Shown: one piece after another, positions 1 to 6,107 of the stretch
Position numbering within the stretch: the first letter of the stretch is position 1
How the letters are laid out: every line of letters begins with the position of its first letter
Source: Alphaproteobacteria bacterium
GTDB lineage: Bacteria > Pseudomonadota > Alphaproteobacteria > CAAGCB01 > CAG-977
Direction of reading: 5' to 3'
DNA length: 6,121 nucleotides
Assembly: GCA_021639925.1 (NCBI GenBank)
Contig: JAJXEL010000083.1
Span: forward strand, 1-6,121
Made by a program: the position numbers and the translations under genes
The notes under the pieces: generated by a model
The model's database searches: none
What the model saw: the letters and a program-made list of their open reading frames with translations, nothing else
What the model was told of the DNA's origin: nothing

Positions 1-313
1 ACCGGTTGTTGGTGTGACAGGCTGCACCGGTTTGGTCGATCAAAGCCAGTAACGTATCGCCGTCGCAGTCGATTCGCATTTCGATCAGTTTCTGCGTATG
101 TCCCGACGTTTCGCCTTTGCGCCACAGTTGTTGGCGGGAACGGGAAAAATAACACATGCGCCGTGTTTGCAACGTTTCTTTCAACGCCGTTTCGTTTGCC
201 CAGGCCATCATTAAAACTTCGCCCGTATCATATTGCTGGGCGATAACGGGCACCAGTCCGTCCGCATTGAACCGAACGGACCGGAGTAATTCTTCGGGTG
301 TGATTTTCTGCAT
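1..313 (-). CDS. hisI: Phosphoribosyl-AMP cyclohydrolase HisI, 5' part (3' end beyond window)
   Basis: HisI opens the adenine ring of phosphoribosyl-AMP in histidine biosynthesis, in the cytosol. The reverse strand reads 104 codons from ATG at 313 with no stop. Family signatures appear in order: DGLVPVIAQ (18-26), GEVLMMAW (31-38), YFSRSR (55-60), LWRKGETSGH (63-72), the metal-binding IDCDGD (81-86; D82, D84 and D86 as expected Mg ligands, C83 a Zn ligand) and AACH (97-100; C99 the second Zn Cys). The third zinc cysteine lies beyond the edge. HisI proteins of this type usually run 110-140 residues, so only a short tail is missing. An AAGG Shine-Dalgarno sits at 322-325, 8 nt before the ATG. 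It reads as single-domain HisI; a HisE fusion cannot be excluded. The gene is divergent from the chorismate mutase gene. Confidence 0.95.
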   Translation of the reverse strand, partial: MQKITPEELLRSVRFNADGLVPVIAQQYDTGEVLMMAWANETALKETLQTRRMCYFSRSRQQLWRKGETSGHTQKLIEMRIDCDGDTLLALIDQTGAACHTNNR

Positions 314-399
314 TTTTTTCGCCTTAAATAAAAAATATAAAGCTTTTTAACCGCGGACGGTGTAAAAGAAAAGAAATTATTTTAAAAGCAGGGGATATC
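314..399. promoter_or_regulatory. Divergent intergenic region between hisI and the chorismate mutase gene
   Basis: This 86-bp AT-rich gap must hold the start signals of the chorismate mutase-hisC pair and possibly of hisI. A TATAAA at 336-341 could serve as a plus-strand -10, and TATATT on the reverse strand (334-339) could serve hisI. Neither has a convincing -35 at normal spacing. AGGGG at 390-394 is the Shine-Dalgarno for the ATG at 400. I see no leader peptide, attenuator hairpin or operator that I can name. Confidence 0.4.
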
Positions 400-1260
400 A
401 TGCCGATGCAGAATACGACTATTCAGGATTTACGCGCGCAGATTGATGCTGTTGACGATCAGATGCACGATCTTTTAATGCAGCGCGCCGGGCTGGTTGA
501 ACAAATCGGACGGCTGAAAGCGCAGCAGCCGGAAGCCGTTTCCGGTTTTGCGCTGCGCCCGCAGCGGGAAGCCGAAATTATGCGCCGTTTGTGGCGGCGT
601 CATAAAGGAAATCTGGATAAAGACGTGATGATCCGCATCTGGCGGGAAATCATCAGCGCATGCACCAATTTGCAATCGCCCGTAACCGTCGCCGTTTTTA
701 TGCCCGAACGCGGTATGGGAAATCTGGAAATTGCGCGCGATTATTTCGGCGCCTATACGCCGATGCTGCCCTGCCGGTCCGTCAGCCTGGTTTTAAAAGA
801 ATTGACGCAGGGCGAAGCCAATGTGGCGATTTTGTCTTTGAATGACGATAAACAGACATGCTGGTGGTATGCCCTGGCGCAGGAATACAAACGTTCCGTC
901 AACGTGTTTTTAAAGCTGCCTTTGACCGGGCCGGGGCACGGCCGCGGCGACGGGCGCTGCGCATATGCTTTAAGCAAGCTGCCTTTTGAAACGACGGGCG
1001 AAGACAGAACGCTTTTAGTCGCCGAAACCGACGGCACGCTGAGTCTGAGCACTTTGGATCTGTTGTTAAAAGCCGGCAGCGTTGCGACAAATGCGATTTG
1101 CGATTCGTATATGCCGGATATGATGCACAAGGCTTATTTGTTTGAAGTCGAAGGATATCTGTCGGATCAGGACGAACGGTTAAGCGCCTTGATTGAAAAG
1201 GAAAACGGAAAAGTTACCATGCTGCGCGTGATCGGCGGATATCTGGTTGAATTTTGTTAA
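400..1260 (+). CDS. Chorismate mutase (AroQ type) with degenerate prephenate-dehydratase/ACT-like tail
   Basis: The enzyme likely converts chorismate to prephenate, the branch point to Phe and Tyr. Residues 6-92 form an AroQ helical domain. Aligned by eye to the E. coli P-protein mutase domain, the active-site residues are R12, R29, K40, R56, E57 and Q92; E. coli D48 is replaced (R53, in a RPQRE motif). Residues 94-147 (VTVAVFMPERG, then ARDYFG, then GEANVAIL) resemble the first lobe of prephenate dehydratase. The TRF catalytic motif of that enzyme is absent; the nearest match is GEDRTLLVAE at 200-209. Residues 210-281 resemble an ACT domain, ending in GGY where P-proteins have GSYP. Total length is 286, against about 386 for a full P-protein. 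ATG 400 is preceded by AGGGG with 5-nt spacing; ATG 406 is an alternative. hisC follows 12 bp later. Mutase activity is likely; the tail is probably regulatory or structural (inference). Confidence 0.88.
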   Translation: MPMQNTTIQDLRAQIDAVDDQMHDLLMQRAGLVEQIGRLKAQQPEAVSGFALRPQREAEIMRRLWRRHKGNLDKDVMIRIWREIISACTNLQSPVTVAVFMPERGMGNLEIARDYFGAYTPMLPCRSVSLVLKELTQGEANVAILSLNDDKQTCWWYALAQEYKRSVNVFLKLPLTGPGHGRGDGRCAYALSKLPFETTGEDRTLLVAETDGTLSLSTLDLLLKAGSVATNAICDSYMPDMMHKAYLFEVEGYLSDQDERLSALIEKENGKVTMLRVIGGYLVEFC

Positions 1261-1272
1261 GGTAGAAGAACT

Positions 1273-2367
1273 ATGAAAAATTATCCTGTTCCCGCACATT
1301 TAAGTATTTTGTCTTTAAAACCGTATGTCGGCGGAGCGTCCGGTATTCAGGGAGTTGAACGGGTGATTAAGCTGTCGTCCAACGAAGGCGCGTTCGGAAC
1401 AAACCCCGCCGCCGTTCAGGCGTGCCGTGATTTCGCGGAAAAAATGTTCCGTTATCCCGACGGCGGATCGTCTGCGCTGCGCGGCGCGATTGCCGAAGCA
1501 CACGGCGTTGACGCGGACAGAATCGTGTGCGGCAACGGTTCGGACGAACTGATCGGGCTGTTGTGTCACGCTTATCTGAAACCGGAAGCCGAAGTCATTA
1601 TTACGCAGTATGCTTTTTTGATGTACCGTTTGTATGCCGTCGGCTGCGGCGCGCGGCCTGTAACCGTTCCGGAAAAAGATTTTAAGGTCGATCCGGAAGC
1701 GATTTTAAAAGCGGTTACGCCAAAAACAAAAATGATCTTTATCGCCAATCCGGGCAATCCGACGGGAACGTATTTGTCCAAAGACGAACTGATCGGGTTG
1801 TGCCGCCGATTGCCGGAAAATATTATGATTGTCATTGACGCCGCTTATGCGGAATTTGTCGCAAAAGACGATTATGACGCCGGTACGGATATCGTCGATC
1901 AATTTCCGAATGTCGTTATGCTGCGGACTTTTTCCAAAATTTACGGTCTGGGCGGCGTTCGTTTGGGGTGGAGCTATGCTTCGCGCGAAATTACGGACGT
2001 TTTAAACCGTGTCCGCGGGCCGTTCAACGTCAACGCCGTGGCTCAGGTTGTCGGCGCGGCGGCGGTCAAAGACAGGGATTTTGTGAAGAAATCGTTTGAA
2101 CATAACAAAAAATGGCTGGATATTTTACCGCGGGAGCTGGAAAAAATCGGATTGCAGATGACGCCGTCCGTAACGAATTTTATTCTGGTTCATTTTCCTA
2201 AAGAAAATAAAACGGCGGAACAGGCCGATATTTTTCTGCAAAGCCGCGGAATCATCGTGCGCCGCGTAGCGTCTTACGGTTTGCCGGACGCTTTGCGCAT
2301 GACAATCGGAAATGACGAAGAAATGACGATGCTGTTAAACGCGTTAAAGGACTTTATGACGGCGTAA
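1273..2367 (+). CDS. hisC: Histidinol-phosphate aminotransferase (PLP, fold type I)
   Basis: This cytosolic PLP enzyme transfers an amino group from glutamate to imidazole-acetol phosphate in histidine synthesis. Members linked to aromatic genes may also transaminate aromatic keto acids. The 364-residue length is normal. Visible motifs are: LSSNEG (34-39), YPDGG (61-65), GNGSDELI (87-94, phosphate-loop region), ANPGNPTGT (158-166), IDAAYAEF (188-195, with D189 facing the PLP pyridine nitrogen), RTFSKIYGLGGVRLGW (218-233, with K222 the Schiff-base lysine), and LRMTIG (341-346, R342 the substrate carboxylate arginine). It starts 12 bp after the chorismate mutase stop. An AAGG overlaps that stop, suggesting co-transcription and partial coupling. 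The pairing suggests a role in Phe/Tyr synthesis as well as His (inference). Its 3' end overlaps the convergent phosphatase gene by 14 bp. Confidence 0.95.
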   Translation: MKNYPVPAHLSILSLKPYVGGASGIQGVERVIKLSSNEGAFGTNPAAVQACRDFAEKMFRYPDGGSSALRGAIAEAHGVDADRIVCGNGSDELIGLLCHAYLKPEAEVIITQYAFLMYRLYAVGCGARPVTVPEKDFKVDPEAILKAVTPKTKMIFIANPGNPTGTYLSKDELIGLCRRLPENIMIVIDAAYAEFVAKDDYDAGTDIVDQFPNVVMLRTFSKIYGLGGVRLGWSYASREITDVLNRVRGPFNVNAVAQVVGAAAVKDRDFVKKSFEHNKKWLDILPRELEKIGLQMTPSVTNFILVHFPKENKTAEQADIFLQSRGIIVRRVASYGLPDALRMTIGNDEEMTMLLNALKDFMTA

Positions 2368-3193
2368 ACAGTATTCTGCCGATTTTATAATTGATTTGCG
2401 TGTTGTCCAGTTCGCCTGAAAATAAACGGGCGTGTTTTCCCGCGGCGAAAAGGGGAACGTTCCTGCCCGTGTGTTTGGTGGATTTAAAACGGCACCAACG
2501 GGATAACCCGCCCGTTTCGTGATCGGCCAGAACAATGACGGTTGTGTCCGGCGAACTGAGTTCAACAGCGGCTTTGACGGCCGTATCAAAATTATAAACG
2601 GCTTTTTTCATGCCGGCGAGGTCATGGTTGTGGGAAGCGATATCCGTTCCTTCTTCTTCAATCAGCAAAAAATAAGGTTTTCCTGACGTTTCAGCCCGGA
2701 CAATTACATCGGCCGCCGCTTTGGGCAGATCGGTAATATCGGTTTGAATGATCATTTTTTCGGCGGCCGCGCGCTGCTGATCCAGAATATCTTTTCTTCT
2801 GTAACGGCTGGTAACATGAGCGTAAAATGCGGCCGGAGTGGCGCTGTCGTCCAGGTCTGTTGTCAGCAAAGCCGTGAAAAAGCCTTTTTTAACGGCTTGT
2901 TCGGCGATTGTTTCGCAGGGCAGCTTTTCCGGATCCATGCCGACATATCCGTTTTTCGTTTTTATGCCGCAGGCATAAGCCGTCGCGCCCGCCGCCGAAT
3001 CCGTTACGCTTCTGTTTGCTGAATGTGTCCTGATTTCGCCGCGGACGGGCAGGGAAGAAAAAAACAGATCTTTTTCTTTTCCGGCGCAGGAAACATGATT
3101 AAATCCCATGCCGTCGGCCAGCATCAGGATCACATTGTCGGCTGCGGCTGGACCGGAAAACAAAATAAAAAACAGCGCGGCCAGATACAGCAT
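2354..3193 (-). CDS. Compact alkaline-phosphatase-family enzyme, predicted exported
   Basis: A phosphomonoesterase of the PhoA superfamily, probably periplasmic. Residues 1-18 form a hydrophobic signal peptide with a GPAAA end, but the n-region carries no Lys or Arg. Aligned by eye to E. coli PhoA: D27 (LMLADGMG, metal), D65-S66 (VTDSAAGAT, S66 nucleophile), T119 (SATPAAF), R130 (HVTSR, phosphate-binding arginine), E179, D184 and H188 (IEEEGTDIASH), D224-H225 (LADHETGG) and H241 (HTG). PhoA D153 corresponds to S117. The complete metal and catalytic set implies an active enzyme, but 279 residues is far below the usual 420-470. The missing part lies mainly between R130 and E179. The ATG follows the upstream gene's TAG by 2 bp with no strong Shine-Dalgarno, so translation is probably coupled; the in-frame TGA just upstream leaves no earlier start. 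Substrate unknown. Confidence 0.88.
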   Translation of the reverse strand: MLYLAALFFILFSGPAAADNVILMLADGMGFNHVSCAGKEKDLFFSSLPVRGEIRTHSANRSVTDSAAGATAYACGIKTKNGYVGMDPEKLPCETIAEQAVKKGFFTALLTTDLDDSATPAAFYAHVTSRYRRKDILDQQRAAAEKMIIQTDITDLPKAAADVIVRAETSGKPYFLLIEEEGTDIASHNHDLAGMKKAVYNFDTAVKAAVELSSPDTTVIVLADHETGGLSRWCRFKSTKHTGRNVPLFAAGKHARLFSGELDNTQINYKIGRILFTPS

Positions 3194-3195
3194 GG

Positions 3196-4350
3196 CTATT
3201 GTCCGTTTTCATCGTACAGCAGGATCGGTCCCGCATAAACTTTGCCGGATTGAAAGCTGAAAGGAGAAGTAAGGGAAGATTGTGTTTCGCCGGGTTCTTT
3301 TTTTAATTTTTCCCCTAAAACGACTTTGGCGACGGATACATGGCTGGAACGCATGTATCCTCCTTTTTCAAGCATATCCAACAAGTCAAAAAAGCCGTAA
3401 ACTTTTGCTACGGACGCGCCGATCATTTCAAACGAGTTATCAAAGCCGAACGTTCCGGAAAAGCTGGCCATGAAGGGTTTCCAGATAATTTCTCCCTGTG
3501 TGATTTCCGCTGTTCCGCCGCTCTGCGTCCAGTTTGTCAGCAAAGATTTTTCCGCGCCGGACGCCAACCCTGATATAACGCCGTTTAAACGGATATATTC
3601 GGCCTGCGCGGGCAAATGCTGCGCCATATAAGCAGGCAGGCGGATATTATTTGAAACGACCGAAAACGATACCGGCGGGACCGTGTTTTCCGCCGCCGGA
3701 TCCCGGCGCAGAGTCAAAGAAAAATCAGCGACGGAAAAGCCTTCCATAGATTTCGGGGCGGCAGTCTGAATGTTTTTAAAAACGGCGTCCAGTGACAAGG
3801 TATCGTTTTTTGACGGCAAATGAAGCGTTATTTCGCCTTGGCCGACAACCAGGCGGATATCGCCGATTGTTTTTGTTGTCAACGAATGTGTTCCGTTGGC
3901 TTTGATCTCGATCGTTCTGGGTGTAAACGGGTTGCTGGTCACTGTGATCCGGCCTGTTTTTAATACCCAGCCCCCCATTTTTTCGGGCGCCGTAATGACG
4001 ACGTCGTCCAGATTCAGGCCGCTTTTAAAAGCCAGGTAGGACGACGGCGCGCTGTACGATATGCCGAAACCGTCTTCGCCCAGCTCTTTGAATACACTGT
4101 AAACGCCGCCGCGCAGAATTCTTTCGCCCTGAAAACAGACGCTGATATAAATCAGCAAAGAAATACAGCAGGCCAGCAAGACCCCCTTTTTGCCGGAAAA
4201 AACATGGATAACCTGTTCCCAAAGCGTTTCTTCGGGCAGATCGTCTTGTGCCTGGGTGTGCGGCTGCTGCGGCTGTAAGTGGGGCAGTTTGCTGGGGTCT
4301 AACATAGTATTAATGTCTGTTGTTGATAATGTCGGGTATATATTATACAT
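3196..4350 (-). CDS. DUF2125-like membrane-anchored protein
   Basis: Function unknown. Residues 19-40 are Pro/Gln-rich and probably cytoplasmic. KKG at 54-56 precedes a single transmembrane helix at about 56-73. The remaining 310 or so residues are beta-rich and would lie in the periplasm. The layout fits the alphaproteobacterial DUF2125 family: a FGISYS segment after the anchor (95-100), LNLDDVVITAP (112-122), SNPFTPRTIEI (139-149), then TNWTQSGGTAEITQGEIIWKP region (272-292), FSGTFGFDNSF (297-307) and a terminal FSFQSGKVYAGPILL (364-378) that matches the usual ending of such proteins. The assignment is by eye and not certain; an AsmA-like protein is the main alternative. The start is uncertain: neither ATG 4350 nor ATG 4305 (residue 16) has a Shine-Dalgarno, and a TATAAT lies between them. 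It is followed after 2 bp by the phosphatase gene. Confidence 0.62.
   Translation of the reverse strand: MYNIYPTLSTTDINTMLDPSKLPHLQPQQPHTQAQDDLPEETLWEQVIHVFSGKKGVLLACCISLLIYISVCFQGERILRGGVYSVFKELGEDGFGISYSAPSSYLAFKSGLNLDDVVITAPEKMGGWVLKTGRITVTSNPFTPRTIEIKANGTHSLTTKTIGDIRLVVGQGEITLHLPSKNDTLSLDAVFKNIQTAAPKSMEGFSVADFSLTLRRDPAAENTVPPVSFSVVSNNIRLPAYMAQHLPAQAEYIRLNGVISGLASGAEKSLLTNWTQSGGTAEITQGEIIWKPFMASFSGTFGFDNSFEMIGASVAKVYGFFDLLDMLEKGGYMRSSHVSVAKVVLGEKLKKEPGETQSSLTSPFSFQSGKVYAGPILLYDENGQ
4320..4349 (+). promoter_or_regulatory. Weak candidate promoter for the HAD hydrolase gene
   Basis: TTGTTG at 4320-4325 and TATACA at 4344-4349 are 18 bp apart on the plus strand and lie about 45 bp before the HAD start. 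Both hexamers are imperfect. The region also carries the reverse-strand TATAAT, so the two divergent promoters would overlap. Confidence 0.25.
4342..4347 (-). promoter_or_regulatory. Candidate -10 box (TATAAT) for the DUF2125-like/phosphatase pair
   Basis: The reverse strand reads a perfect TATAAT here, just inside the longest reading frame of the membrane protein gene. Transcription would begin near 4335, leaving a leader of about 30 nt to the ATG at 4305. No good -35 is seen at 16-18 bp. If the box is real, the ATG at 4350 is not on this transcript. Confidence 0.35.
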
Positions 4351-4385
4351 TTTTGCGGCGAGTGTAATGTTTTTTTTGGCATGAC

Positions 4386-4392
4386 GAGGTGA
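4386..4392 (+). promoter_or_regulatory. Strong Shine-Dalgarno GAGGTGA that decides the HAD start
   Basis: GAGGTGA is complementary to the 3' end of 16S rRNA over seven bases. The ATG at 4395 lies 5 nt after its GAGG core. The in-frame GTG at 4389 is inside this site and cannot be served by it, so ATG 4395 is preferred over the longer reading. Confidence 0.75.
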
Positions 4393-4394
4393 AA

Positions 4395-5003
4395 ATGGCG
4401 GTGGAAAATATTGTGTTTGATTTCGGCGGCGTTCTGATTGATTGGAATCCGCGTTATCTGTATCGCAAAGTATTTAAAGACGAATCGGAAATGGAATATT
4501 TTTTATCCCATGTCTGCACGCCGGAATGGAACGCCGGGCTGGACAAAGGGAAGCCTTTTAAACAGGGTGTTGAAGAGCTTTTGCCCCTGTATCCTCAATA
4601 TGCCGAAGAAATCAAGATGTATGACGCCCGTTGGGAAGAAATGTGCGGCGATGTGATTGAAGGCAGCGTCCGTTTGCTGCGTTCCGCCGTCCGGCATTAT
4701 CCCGTTTATGGTTTGACAAACTGGTCGGAAGAAAAATTTGCCGTTACCCGGCCGAAACATGATTTTTTCAATTTGTTTAAGGGAATAGTCGTTTCCGGTA
4801 TCGAAAAAGAAAGTAAGCCGGACCCCGTATTGTTTGAAATTTTAATCCGGCGTTACGGGCTGGATCCCGAAAAAACGGTTTTTACGGACGATTCTCTGCC
4901 GAACATCGAAACGGCAAGACAACTCGGTTTCCAGGCGATTCATTTTGAAACGCCTGAAAAGTTAAAGGAAGAGCTGCTGGCAAAAGGAGTCGTCCTGGAT
5001 TAA
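4395..5003 (+). CDS. HAD-superfamily hydrolase, subfamily IA (YihX/haloacid dehalogenase-like)
   Basis: A cytosolic HAD hydrolase, probably a small-molecule phosphatase. With the start at ATG 4395 it has 202 residues, typical of subfamily IA. Motif I is FDFGGVLIDW (8-17) with D9 the nucleophile; position +2 is Gly instead of the usual acid/base Asp, as in YihX-like phosphatases and haloacid dehalogenases. Motif II is GLTNWS (106-111, T108). Motif III is K141 in ESKPDP (139-144). Motif IV is FTDDSLPNIETA (163-174, D165 and D166 binding Mg). An alpha-helical cap lies at about 16-95. The substrate cannot be told from sequence; sugar-phosphate phosphatase and 2-haloacid dehalogenase are both possible. 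A GTG at 4389 would add two residues but lies within the Shine-Dalgarno. The gene converges on the S66 peptidase gene and shares TTAA stop bases with it. Confidence 0.88.
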   Translation: MAVENIVFDFGGVLIDWNPRYLYRKVFKDESEMEYFLSHVCTPEWNAGLDKGKPFKQGVEELLPLYPQYAEEIKMYDARWEEMCGDVIEGSVRLLRSAVRHYPVYGLTNWSEEKFAVTRPKHDFFNLFKGIVVSGIEKESKPDPVLFEILIRRYGLDPEKTVFTDDSLPNIETARQLGFQAIHFETPEKLKEELLAKGVVLD

Positions 5004-5022
5004 ACCAGGCTGACTGTTTTTT
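4988..5022 (+). terminator. Probable intrinsic terminator over shared convergent stop codons
   Basis: Arms AGTC-GT-CCTGG (4988-4998) and CCAGG-CT-GACT (5005-5015) are symmetric around the loop ATTAAA (4999-5004), which contains both stop codons. The stem has 5 bp, one mismatch, one possible G-U pair and 4 more bp. A T6 run at 5017-5022 follows after one G, giving a plausible terminator for the HAD gene. In the reverse direction only a TTTT follows after CC, so termination of the peptidase gene here would be weaker. Confidence 0.6.
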
Positions 5023-6028
5023 GAACGGGATCAATCTGCATCAAAGCCCCGTAAGGCAGACAGCAAATCGGGTCCGTATGGCCGAAATCCATGCATGTGA
5101 CCATTGGCATGTCTGATCCCGCTTCCATACGGACAGCGCGGATCAAAGCTTTGTCGTACAGGTCAAAATCTTTTTCGGGGACATTATGCGGGCGTCCCAT
5201 GATCAACCCGCGCAGGTTTTTTAAAATCCCCGCCGCCGCATAGTTGCGCAGGCAGCGGGTCAGGTATGTCGGGCTGGGGGCTTCTTCGGACAGGTCAATA
5301 AATAAAATGCAGTCTTTCCATACCTTTTTGTCCGGCCAGACGGGAGTTCCCTTTATCATTTCCAAAACTTCCAGACAACCGCCGATCAGCCGTCCCTGAA
5401 CGGGAAAACGTCCTTGTATGAAACGATATCCTTTGTTGGGTATTCTTTTTCTTTTTTGTTTTTGATTTTCCGGGTCGGCCCAATCCAGGAATTCATTGGT
5501 CCAGGCTTCTGAAGGTTTGATTTCTCCGCTGATTTTTCCGGTAACAAAAACTTTTTCAAAAATGTCGCGGGCATAATCAAAAATGCCGCCGTTTTCTGCA
5601 AAAGTTGTTAAAAAAGCCGGGCCGTAAACCGAAGAAACGCCGGCCTTTAAAAAAGCGAAATGGATTGCCGTCGGGTCAGAATAACCGATAAAAAATTTCG
5701 GGTTTTCCGATATGGCGCGGTAATCCAGATAAGGCAGCAGGCGGACGCTGTCGTCTCCGCCGATCGTTGTAATAATTGCTTTGATGCCGGGATCTTTGAC
5801 CGCGGCGTTGATATCGTCGGCGCGCAGGCGGGGATTTTTATCCAGCTCGTCCGGCGAACATAAAGTATGCGGCATTTCGACGACTTTTAATCCGAAAGTT
5901 TCTTCAAACTGCTTTTTCCCGATTTCGTAACGGTACTGAAAAGCAAAGGCGCCGCCCCATGACGGGGATACGGCGGCAACGGTGTCTCCTTTTTTTAATA
6001 AAGGCGGTGTTTTTAAGCTTAATGTCAT
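5000..6028 (-). CDS. S66-family serine peptidase, MccF/LD-carboxypeptidase-like
   Basis: The S66 family comprises cytosolic LD-carboxypeptidases (LdcA), which trim murein tetrapeptides during cell-wall recycling, and MccF-type enzymes that detoxify aminoacyl-nucleotide antibiotics such as processed microcin C. The 342-residue length is normal. The catalytic triad is visible as S117 in FIGYSDPTA (113-121), E220 in GGCLEVLEM (216-224) and H317 in FGHTDP (315-320). The N-terminal part has KKGDTVAAVSPSW (12-24) and TIGGDDSVRLLPYLDY (88-103). KGTPVWP (226-232), SEEAPSPTYLTR (247-258) and IMGRPHN (276-282) look more MccF-like than LdcA-like. No signal peptide is present. A basic stretch (PENQKQKRKR, 186-195) precedes the GYRF segment. 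GGGGG at 6034-6038, 5 nt before the ATG, is the probable ribosome site. Housekeeping recycling and antibiotic tolerance cannot be separated from sequence. Confidence 0.9.
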   Translation of the reverse strand: MTLSLKTPPLLKKGDTVAAVSPSWGGAFAFQYRYEIGKKQFEETFGLKVVEMPHTLCSPDELDKNPRLRADDINAAVKDPGIKAIITTIGGDDSVRLLPYLDYRAISENPKFFIGYSDPTAIHFAFLKAGVSSVYGPAFLTTFAENGGIFDYARDIFEKVFVTGKISGEIKPSEAWTNEFLDWADPENQKQKRKRIPNKGYRFIQGRFPVQGRLIGGCLEVLEMIKGTPVWPDKKVWKDCILFIDLSEEAPSPTYLTRCLRNYAAAGILKNLRGLIMGRPHNVPEKDFDLYDKALIRAVRMEAGSDMPMVTCMDFGHTDPICCLPYGALMQIDPVQKTVSLV

Positions 6029-6062
6029 CGGAACCCCCGCTGAATTGTTATTTTTTCAGTGT

Positions 6063-6068
6063 ATCATA
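6063..6068 (-). promoter_or_regulatory. Possible -10 box (TATGAT) for the S66 peptidase gene
   Basis: The reverse strand reads TATGAT, five of six bases of the consensus, about 35 bp before the ATG and just downstream of the right-edge terminator. The nearest -35-like hexamer (TTTAGA, 6088-6093) lies inside the terminator stem at a poor 19-bp spacing, so the promoter is only tentative. Confidence 0.28.
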
Positions 6069-6075
6069 AAAATAT

Positions 6076-6107
6076 AAAAAAACAGCCTCTAAACGATCAG
6101 AGGCTGT
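6076..6107 (-). terminator. Strong intrinsic terminator of a minus-strand gene beyond the right edge
   Basis: On the reverse strand ACAGCCTCT (6107-6099) and AGAGGCTGT (6090-6082) form a perfect 9-bp stem with an 8-nt loop, followed at once by a T6 run (6081-6076) and further T-rich sequence. This ends transcription entering from the right and separates it from the S66 peptidase gene. Bases 6108-6121 hold possible TAA stops on the reverse strand (6119-6121 or 6115-6117) of that outside gene, but its frame cannot be fixed. Confidence 0.88.

Noticed and set aside
156..350. Open plus-strand frame of 64 codons at the left edge
   Set aside because: It is antisense to the clear HisI coding sequence, shows no family motif and has no ribosome site.
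753..1130. Reverse-strand open frame of 125 codons inside the chorismate mutase gene
   Set aside because: It is a shadow of a well-supported gene, low in motif content and without a ribosome site or promoter.
2360..2381. Possible hairpin after hisC (CGG...CAG TATT CTG CCG) followed by TTTT
   Set aside because: The two 3-bp stems are out of register by a 6-nt bulge and the T-run is short, so I do not call a terminator.
2354..3193. Phosphatase gene as a broken pseudogene because of its small size
   Set aside because: The frame is intact from signal peptide to stop and all catalytic and metal motifs are present in order, so it reads as a functional compact enzyme.
4370..4377. T8 run before the HAD gene as a terminator tail
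   Set aside because: No GC-rich inverted repeat precedes it, and no plus-strand gene ends upstream.
4389..5003. GTG 4389 as the start of the HAD hydrolase
   Set aside because: The GTG lies within the GAGGTGA Shine-Dalgarno, which is well spaced for the ATG at 4395.
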